Below, one piece after another: positions 14,861-20,755 of a DNA stretch of 20,755 bases. Position numbers and translations under genes: made by a program. The notes below the pieces were generated by a model. That model did no database searches. It was not told where the DNA came from and worked only from the letters and a program-made list of their open reading frames with translations. The DNA is from a virus: IMG/VR virus record IMGVR_UViG_3300029286_000291, positions 1-20,755 of that record. One strand, 5' to 3'. The number at the start of each line of letters is the position of its first letter. Positions within the stretch are counted from its first letter, which is position 1.

Positions 14861-15036
14861 TCAAGGCGGCGTGGTTAGCGCTGGTCTTTAACGCGCCGCC
14901 TCCCTGGGAACTGGTACGCTGGGATATTGTCGAACAGACCGGATGGACACTGGAATACGTGGACGCGCTGGACGTGAACGAAGTGTACAAGCGCAGCGAC
15001 ATACTGACCGCCAGAGCAAAGGCAAGGGATAAATAA
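14570..15036 (+). CDS. tail assembly chaperone, -1 frameshift fusion (gpGT-like)
   Basis: Slippage of one base at A AAA AAC (14851-14857) carries translation past the TAG into the -1 frame, which is open to TAA at 15034-15036. This adds 59 residues, from LVKAAWLALVFN to ARAKARDK, giving about 155 residues in total. The extension is the T-like domain that would recruit tube subunits. Its open frame has no RBS or start of its own that makes sense before the slip. It ends by overlapping the tape measure start (TAATG). The ratio of the two forms is unknown. Confidence 0.85.
14851..14900 (+). promoter_or_regulatory. programmed -1 ribosomal frameshift signal
   Basis: Slippery heptamer A AAA AAC at 14851-14857 in the correct phase for the X XXY YYZ rule, followed by TAG and a 7-base spacer (14858-14864). 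A GC-only stem of 7 bp follows (GGCGGCG 14865-14871 with CGCCGCC 14894-14900), extended to 9 bp by a U-G and a G-C pair, with an 18-base loop. AGCG in the loop (14877-14880) could pair with CGCT at 14917-14920, a weak hint of a pseudoknot. Confidence 0.88.
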
Positions 15037-17021
15037 TGGCCAAAGAAGTAGCCTCAATCTATGCCAAGATCGGCGCGGACACCTCGAACCTCAAGCGCGG
15101 ATTGGGCGAAGCCAAGACAGGGATGGAGGGATTTGGCAAGACCATCGCAGGGATAGCCACAGCGATTGCCAGCGCGTTCGTGGTCAAGGCCGTTATCAAC
15201 TTTGGCAAAGAAGTTGTTGGGATGGCCTCCGACATGGAGGAAACAGTATCCAAGGTTGGCGTCGTGTTCGAGGAACAGACGCAAGCCGTAATGGACTGGT
15301 CCAAAAACGCAGCCACTGCTATGGGAATGAGCCGACAGGAAGCGCTGGCAGCGGCGGCCACATACGGCAACCTGTTTACGGCGCTCGGCTTAACTGAAGA
15401 GCAAAGCGCCGGCATGTCAATGGAGATGGTCCAACTAGCATCAGACCTGGCATCGTTCAACAACATCGACCCCACAGTGGCGCTTGACAAGCTGAGAGCC
15501 GGACTCACTGGAGAAACCGAGCCGCTAAAGAGCCTGGGTATCAACCTCAATCAGGACGCCATCAAAGCCGAGGCAATGGCAGAGGGCTTGATGGGCATAA
15601 ACGACGAAATGACTCCTGCTATCAAGGCGCAGGCATCGTATCGGCTGATCCTAAAGCAGTCCGTAAAGGCGCAGGGGGATTTCGAGCGCACCTCGCAGGG
15701 ATTGGCGAATCAGCAACGCATCACGACCGCTGTATTCAAGGACTTGAAGATCACGCTTGGCACAGCGCTATTGCCGATGGTGAACAAGGTTGCGCTGGCA
15801 TTTAGCGACTTTTTAATCAAGAACATGCCGGCTATTGAGTCGGTCATCACAGCGGTTGGCACCTGGTTGGCGGGGGCATTCGAGAAGGTGTGGAATTGGA
15901 TTGGGAAAGCATGGGAAGTCGGCAAGAACTTTGTTGACGTTATGGGCGCGGTGTTCGGTGACATTGCCAGCGGTGACGTTGGATTAGCGATAGACGATTT
16001 CTTTGAGGGGTTCTATGACCAACTGACGGCGATGGGCGTGAACGTGCCGGCAGCGAAGGTTTTTGTAGATGACCTTGTTACCACGTTCCAGGGGCTGGCA
16101 GGAGGGCTGGACGCGATAGCAAACGGCAACGCGCCTACGTTATGGGCAAAGTTGGGCGTGCCGGAATCGGTGACCAAGAGCGTGCAGTGGCTATTCACCA
16201 TATTCGGCGACTTGAAGGGCATTGTCCAGACTGCGATAGCGGGACTAAATGGGGCCAATGTTTGGGACGATGCAGCGCCACAACTAGACCAATTCGGTAA
16301 CCTGACACAGGGAGCGTCGGGGCTGAAGAGCCAGCTAGAACAGATGGGTCGGGATATGCTGGGGTGGGTAGTGCAAGGTCTCACGGACTTTGCCACGGTT
16401 GCGCTCAATTTCAGCACGGCGTTATTGGCATGGGCAAATGATCCGGCAACGCAAAAGGGATTGAGTGATTTCGGATTATCTCTGGGCACTGACATAGGCG
16501 AGTTTCTCAAAAGCGCGCTTACAAGCAAAGGCACAACCGACTCTGTGGGAACTGGTATCGCAGACATGTTGATTATGACAGTGACAAACTTGGCAGATAC
16601 CTTAATAACCGTCGGCGGCATGATCGGAGCCAGATTAGTGCAGGGAATAATCCAGTCTCTAGTACCTGGTGGCGATGCAAGCGGTATCGGAAATACCTTG
16701 GCTGATTTCTTTACTAACTACATCAATGCGTGGACTGGCACTTATCCAGGTGGCATGATGGGGCTGTTGAGTGACACCATGAACAAACTAATGAAGAGTT
16801 TGGACTCGCTCAATATCAAGCCCTTAGGAGCCGCCAACGGCTTTGACGGCATGGTGACACAGCCCACCCTATTCCTGGCAGGCGAACGCGGATCGGAGCA
16901 TGTGCAGGTGACGCCTCACGGCAAGACGCAGGGGGGCATCATGGTCAACGTCTATGCCAGCGACGCACGCACAGCAGGCGATTCGGTGGTGGCAGCTCTG
17001 CGCCGTAAGGGGTACGCATAA
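15036..17021 (+). CDS. tape measure protein
   Basis: A 661-residue protein that sets tail length and travels with the DNA. The N-terminal 60 residues (YAKIGADTSNLKRGLGEAK and following) are the typical opening of TP901-type tape measures. A hydrophobic helical stretch at about 35-63 may serve membrane passage. The core 65-240 is of the phage tail tape measure TP901 family type, with SLGINLN and a helix-rich AYRL-type block. Further hydrophobic helices are scattered over 250-600. The C-terminus (ANGFDGMVTQPTLFLAGE, residues 607-624) is a common ending with GERG and PHGK. It is short for a siphovirus, implying a short tail: about 100 nm if 1.5 angstrom per residue applies. No lytic transglycosylase or peptidase domain was seen. 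Confidence 0.9.
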   Translation: MAKEVASIYAKIGADTSNLKRGLGEAKTGMEGFGKTIAGIATAIASAFVVKAVINFGKEVVGMASDMEETVSKVGVVFEEQTQAVMDWSKNAATAMGMSRQEALAAAATYGNLFTALGLTEEQSAGMSMEMVQLASDLASFNNIDPTVALDKLRAGLTGETEPLKSLGINLNQDAIKAEAMAEGLMGINDEMTPAIKAQASYRLILKQSVKAQGDFERTSQGLANQQRITTAVFKDLKITLGTALLPMVNKVALAFSDFLIKNMPAIESVITAVGTWLAGAFEKVWNWIGKAWEVGKNFVDVMGAVFGDIASGDVGLAIDDFFEGFYDQLTAMGVNVPAAKVFVDDLVTTFQGLAGGLDAIANGNAPTLWAKLGVPESVTKSVQWLFTIFGDLKGIVQTAIAGLNGANVWDDAAPQLDQFGNLTQGASGLKSQLEQMGRDMLGWVVQGLTDFATVALNFSTALLAWANDPATQKGLSDFGLSLGTDIGEFLKSALTSKGTTDSVGTGIADMLIMTVTNLADTLITVGGMIGARLVQGIIQSLVPGGDASGIGNTLADFFTNYINAWTGTYPGGMMGLLSDTMNKLMKSLDSLNIKPLGAANGFDGMVTQPTLFLAGERGSEHVQVTPHGKTQGGIMVNVYASDARTAGDSVVAALRRKGYA

Positions 17022-20000
17022 TGAACATGATGACTGGCCAGCACGCGCGGCTTTACACAGAAGCCGGAGCCGACGCCGGGACCGTACACGCGATTATGAA
17101 CTGGAATTATGACGAGGAAATTGACGGCGCGGGCAGGTGGGGCATGACCGTGCGCGCGACGCCTGAGAACGCGGCGATATTGCATGAGGGGTACAGGTGC
17201 TATGTGTATGGCACCATCAGCGGAGAGGAGCAGGAACTATCGCTGGGCTACATCTCTGGGATAACGCCTATCATCAACCTGGAGGCCACCACCTTCCAGA
17301 TCGAAGGCGAGGATCGGATCGGCGAACTGCGCCGACGGGTTGTGCCCTCGCTGGAAGTCAAGGAACTGGCATGGCAGGAACTGACGACGCTGGGAGCGGT
17401 GAGATCCATCCGCAACACCTATGGCACAACATCAGACGACAAGCTGAGTAACACCACCGACGGCACGGCATCTACCCATGATGCCACAGAGATAAGCAAC
17501 GTATCTACCAACTTTTGGCGCTATCTGTATATAGGCTTCGACTCACGCTTTGATGCGATTCGATTTGGGTTGACCACCATCAACAGCGCGGCGAGCGCGA
17601 ACGCCATGCAAGGGCAGTACTATAGCTACAGCGCGGGATGGATAGGGGTAACGCTGGTAGATGGCACCGCGTCCGGCGGCATTACGATGAAAACAAATGG
17701 CGACGTAACGTTCACCAGACCGAGTGACTGGGAGCGATGCACGCCTACCTCGTCGGCTGGGTCGTGGTTCTGGATACGGCTCTACGCCAACAACGCACAA
17801 ACAGTTGACGTAGAGATAGACAGCATCACAGTATATGCCGACCGACCCACCAACAACGCGCTCAACTTGATTATGGCCTATGCGCCGACAGGCTGGCAGA
17901 CAAGCGGCTATGGCACATCGGCAGGCAGCGCCTATTTCGCGCTCAACGGCGAGTCGGTATTGCAGGCATTGGACACGCTGCGCGGGCAGATCGGCGGGCA
18001 TTATAGAGCCAACCTGACAGCCGGAACGATGGTACTGGAATGGTACGACACGTTCACAGACAGCGGGATAGAGGCAGGCGGCGACTTGCCGGACGCAACC
18101 CACGTCAGAGTGACCAATATTACACCGAGCACCGACCTGGCTGGACTCGTGACCCGCATCTACCCCACCGACGGCGACGGCAACGGCTTGGCAGAGACCA
18201 CTCGTGAGGCCACAGGGGACTATGCACTGGACGCGGCAGCGAATTATATCGCCAACACCGCATCCGAGACGGCTTATGGCCGGCATGAGAGAGCGGTCAG
18301 GTTTAGCGACATATCGCAACAGCAAACAGATAGCCTGACACAGCACCCGCAATTGGCAGCCAATGCGCTCTATGACCGGGCGCTGAACTGGCTGAAACAG
18401 CAGGACACACTGGCAGAGTTTTACGAGATAGAGGCCACCGGATTCACAAGCCGAATAAGGCCGGGATACACCATCGGAGCGAAAGCCAGCGCGACCGTAT
18501 CCGGCGGGACCGTGGTAGCCGTCGACAAGACGGTAAACATCACGGGAGTAAGCAGCTACTGGGATGATGCTGGGTGGTTGGCGTCCAGCCTGGAAGTAAC
18601 CACCATTGAGAGACAGCCCCTCAACGATGCCGATATTCTGGCGGCGGGCATAAGCGGTGGAGTGTCAACCGGGGGCGGCGCAGGCGGCGTATCGCAGGTT
18701 ATCAACAACTATGGCGGGATAACGGGAGTGGCGGCAGAGGAAGGCGAAGCTCCCGTTTGGACTAGCGGGGCATGGGTGGGCACGAACGTATTGACGCCAG
18801 CCGAGCACACAGCCATTGGCACAGCATCGCCCCATCACGCGGCGGTGACGCTCAAAGCTGGCCACGATGCAGCACTCACGATGATTGGGCAGGAGATCGA
18901 CCTTGCCGATGTGCTTACGCCCACCGAACATACTGCCATCGGCAACAGCGCGCCCCACCACGCAGCGGTTACGGCGGGAACCGGTATCGGTTTAAGCGGC
19001 CAGCAGGTGAGTATTGACCTGACGGCTGGACTTACGTGGACAGGGGCGCAAGTATTCCAGGGAGCGAATACCTATCGACATCTGACGCCGGAAACGACAG
19101 ACACCTACGATCTGGGGAGCGCGACCAAGCTGTGGCGAGCCGGATACCTCTCGAATATCTATAGCACCATCTTTGCAGAGTCGACCATCCAACTAATCGG
19201 CGGCGCGTTCATGGTGACCAAATCCACCGGCAAACTGCCAGCAGTGGCTGCTGCTGACGCTACGATTGACTTTGGCAAGGCCATGACGCCAAATGACCAT
19301 CTACTAGTCAAGAGCTTTGACGCGGGCGGGGTCGCCAAGACCGAGTACATCAAGGTCGGCGCAGTAACGACTGGCACAACCTACAACGTGACGCGCGATG
19401 AAGCAGCGGCGCATGCTACTGACCCAGCATGGCCGGACGGTACGCCGTATGCGATTCTCGGCAACACGGGGAACGGGTTCATTCAAATGGATGCGGTAAC
19501 CGCACCGAGAATCGACGTGTACACGCAGGGCGCAGACTATAATTCACAGACGCTTACGACTCGCATAGGGGATATCACAGGACTGACAGGTGTAACAGGA
19601 ACGAAGTTCGGGATTTGGACCGATACCGGCGTATTCGGCGGCTCGCTGCGCGCTTCAAGCATTGACGGGGATCTGGCGCTGGGCGCGGCGGGCAAGATAA
19701 CGGTGGATACGGACGCGTTGGTGATTGATGCGAACGGAATCGCTCTCGACATAGGGAGTGCTTTCGAGGCAAAAAGCGCAATTAACTTTTATGGCGACTC
19801 CACATTGAAAGCGAAGATATACGCTTATACATGGGGAAGCGGTGAAGTAAATCATGGTATAGAAATAAGTAGCGACGAGATAGCGGCTGAAGGCTCAGCT
19901 GTTAATTTACTTGCGACTTCGCCATTGACATACCCAGCCACAGTAATGTTACGTTCGGCATCTGGTACTCGCCTGGAGTATTTGTCTCTTGTTTCGGATA

Positions 20001-20521
20001 GTGATAGTGATAGCAATTCGCGCTTAATCGTGGCGGGTCCTGTAGGGGTAATGTTGGAAATCAACGCTGTATCTGGCAACGTTACCATAAGCGGCAATCT
20101 GACGATGGCGGCGGGCAAGATACTAGCCTCCGACCATATAGCAGAGGTGACGGGCAGCCATGGCGTGGTAATTGACCACAACCTGACCACGACTGGTAAC
20201 CTCTACCGTAAAGTGGTGAACAACATCACCGCTAGCACAACGCGCACACAGGCGGGAGCCACTGCCCTGACAGGCGACATCAACAACGTAAGCGTAACGG
20301 CCAATGCGAACGACTGTGTAAAGTTAATGAACAACGTGGTTGGGCTGGTTATCTACATTCGCAATTCGGGCGCACAGAACCTCGCAGTGTGGCCTGCGAG
20401 CGGTGACGCTATTGGCGGCGCTGGCGTGAACAACGTTTCGACACTGGTTATTCCCACTACCAAAACGCATCAGTTTATGAGTATGGACGGTACATATTGG
20501 TTTCAGACGGCATTGGATTAG
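17021..20521 (+). CDS. tail hub/host-recognition fibre fusion protein
   Basis: A 1166-residue protein that begins in the tape measure stop (TAATG). Residues 1-135 and about 277-540 look like a siphovirus tail-tip hub (distal tail/baseplate type, ending RIRPGYTIGAK and TTIERQPLNDADI). A beta-rich domain of about 140 residues (138-276) is inserted between them. A glycine-rich linker (545-565) leads to two copies of a 20-residue motif LTPxEHTAIG..(S/A)PHHAAVT at 591 and 632, then a repetitive fibre with TYDLGSATKLWRAGYL, a common fibre motif. The last 100 residues form a beta-rich tip of a type found on other phage tail proteins. Residues 915-1015 are encoded by lower-GC DNA. It likely makes the receptor-binding tip. 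No enzyme motif seen. Confidence 0.85.
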   Translation: MNMMTGQHARLYTEAGADAGTVHAIMNWNYDEEIDGAGRWGMTVRATPENAAILHEGYRCYVYGTISGEEQELSLGYISGITPIINLEATTFQIEGEDRIGELRRRVVPSLEVKELAWQELTTLGAVRSIRNTYGTTSDDKLSNTTDGTASTHDATEISNVSTNFWRYLYIGFDSRFDAIRFGLTTINSAASANAMQGQYYSYSAGWIGVTLVDGTASGGITMKTNGDVTFTRPSDWERCTPTSSAGSWFWIRLYANNAQTVDVEIDSITVYADRPTNNALNLIMAYAPTGWQTSGYGTSAGSAYFALNGESVLQALDTLRGQIGGHYRANLTAGTMVLEWYDTFTDSGIEAGGDLPDATHVRVTNITPSTDLAGLVTRIYPTDGDGNGLAETTREATGDYALDAAANYIANTASETAYGRHERAVRFSDISQQQTDSLTQHPQLAANALYDRALNWLKQQDTLAEFYEIEATGFTSRIRPGYTIGAKASATVSGGTVVAVDKTVNITGVSSYWDDAGWLASSLEVTTIERQPLNDADILAAGISGGVSTGGGAGGVSQVINNYGGITGVAAEEGEAPVWTSGAWVGTNVLTPAEHTAIGTASPHHAAVTLKAGHDAALTMIGQEIDLADVLTPTEHTAIGNSAPHHAAVTAGTGIGLSGQQVSIDLTAGLTWTGAQVFQGANTYRHLTPETTDTYDLGSATKLWRAGYLSNIYSTIFAESTIQLIGGAFMVTKSTGKLPAVAAADATIDFGKAMTPNDHLLVKSFDAGGVAKTEYIKVGAVTTGTTYNVTRDEAAAHATDPAWPDGTPYAILGNTGNGFIQMDAVTAPRIDVYTQGADYNSQTLTTRIGDITGLTGVTGTKFGIWTDTGVFGGSLRASSIDGDLALGAAGKITVDTDALVIDANGIALDIGSAFEAKSAINFYGDSTLKAKIYAYTWGSGEVNHGIEISSDEIAAEGSAVNLLATSPLTYPATVMLRSASGTRLEYLSLVSDSDSDSNSRLIVAGPVGVMLEINAVSGNVTISGNLTMAAGKILASDHIAEVTGSHGVVIDHNLTTTGNLYRKVVNNITASTTRTQAGATALTGDINNVSVTANANDCVKLMNNVVGLVIYIRNSGAQNLAVWPASGDAIGGAGVNNVSTLVIPTTKTHQFMSMDGTYWFQTALD
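18791..18973 (+). repeat. two-copy internal repeat in the fibre protein
   Basis: Copy 1 (18791-18850) and copy 2 (18914-18973) each encode a 20-residue unit of the form LTPxEHTAIGxxxPHHAAVT, spaced 123 bases (41 codons) apart. The protein copies are 17 of 20 identical, while many codons differ at the third base (for example CTG/TTG-type and GCC/ACT changes), so the duplication is old and kept by selection on protein. In the encoded protein they follow a glycine linker and probably form stalk elements. Confidence 0.85.
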
Positions 20522-20536
20522 GGAGGGCTTTCAACG

Positions 20537-20755
20537 ATGGTTACGATTGCGAACGGCGAACTACAAGTAGCACTGCGAGGGATGCAAAGGCTGGCCGGGG
20601 AACTGATGAGCCAGAAGGTCAGCCCGAAACTGATGATGCGGTTACGCAGGATGATGCGCGCGGCGTCTGCGGTGGTAGAGGATGTGGAGCAGGAAAGGCA
20701 GCGGCTCATCAAGTTGTACGCCAAACTGGACGAGGCGGGCAATGTTGTGAGTGAA
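20537..20755 (+). CDS. DUF1617-like phage protein, cut by window edge
   Basis: An open frame beginning ATG 20537 behind AGGGAGG and running to the last base; 73 residues are visible. The pattern 'I.NGEL..AL..MQ.LA......K.S.KL' followed by a long helix and ERQRLIKLYAKLDEAGNVV resembles DUF1617 proteins, found after tail genes of siphoviruses; their function is not established to my knowledge. It follows the fibre stop by 15 bases. The overlapping frame from 20497 starts inside the fibre gene, has no suitable RBS and gives an unnatural sequence, so it is not used. Confidence 0.6.
   Translation, partial: MVTIANGELQVALRGMQRLAGELMSQKVSPKLMMRLRRMMRAASAVVEDVEQERQRLIKLYAKLDEAGNVVSE

Noticed and set aside
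14824-15036. Separate gene starting at ATG 14824
   Set aside because: It has no suitable RBS, and its first ten codons read the coding sequence of the short chaperone out of frame. The frameshift signal gives a complete explanation.

Overview
The window is a continuous late (packaging, head and tail) region of a tailed phage or prophage. Every confident gene is on the + strand, and most overlap or are only a few bases apart. The layout is siphovirus-like: small and large terminase, an SPP1-like portal, a MuF-like minor head protein, scaffold, an HK97-fold capsid, head-tail joining proteins, a major tail protein, a frameshifted tail assembly chaperone pair, a tape measure and a very large tail hub/fibre protein. 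GC content is moderate (about 55% over most of it), and starts are ATG, GTG and TTG behind clear Shine-Dalgarno sites. The host cannot be named. Two radical SAM enzymes, one with a cobalamin-binding-type domain, favour an anaerobic or microaerobic bacterium; this is inference.

Bases 1-252 hold no convincing gene, only a possible structured RNA and an AT-rich terminase leader. Bases 253-2303 hold terS, a GIY-YIG homing-type endonuclease that appears to have lost its catalytic half, and terL. A lower-GC block starts near base 120 and ends abruptly near 1740, between the ATPase and nuclease halves of TerL, which suggests a recombination junction. Bases 2313-7112 hold portal, an unknown protein, MuF, a 32-residue basic protein, scaffold, major capsid and a probable head-decoration protein.

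The unusual part is 7230-12391. Between the head genes and the head-tail connector lie five enzyme genes: a GT4 glycosyltransferase, a B12-type radical SAM enzyme, a radical SAM enzyme with a C-terminal cysteine set, an extended-SDR sugar-nucleotide dehydratase/epimerase and a second GT4 glycosyltransferase. From the first enzyme to the connector, all five junctions are 4-base ATGA overlaps. The cassette is therefore translationally tied to virion assembly genes, and a role in making and attaching a modified sugar, perhaps on the virion, is the simplest reading. The target and chemistry are unknown. A 117-base gap with strong nested hairpins precedes it.

Bases 12388-17021 hold the connector, head-closure, gp10-like (with permuted motif order), tail terminator, major tail protein, chaperone pair and tape measure. 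The chaperone pair carries a textbook -1 frameshift site: slippery A AAA AAC, a 7-base spacer and a GC-rich stem. Bases 17021-20521 encode a 1166-residue hub/fibre fusion. A DUF1617-like gene runs off the right edge. I saw no integrase, lysis gene, transposon, CRISPR array, tRNA or convincing intrinsic terminator.
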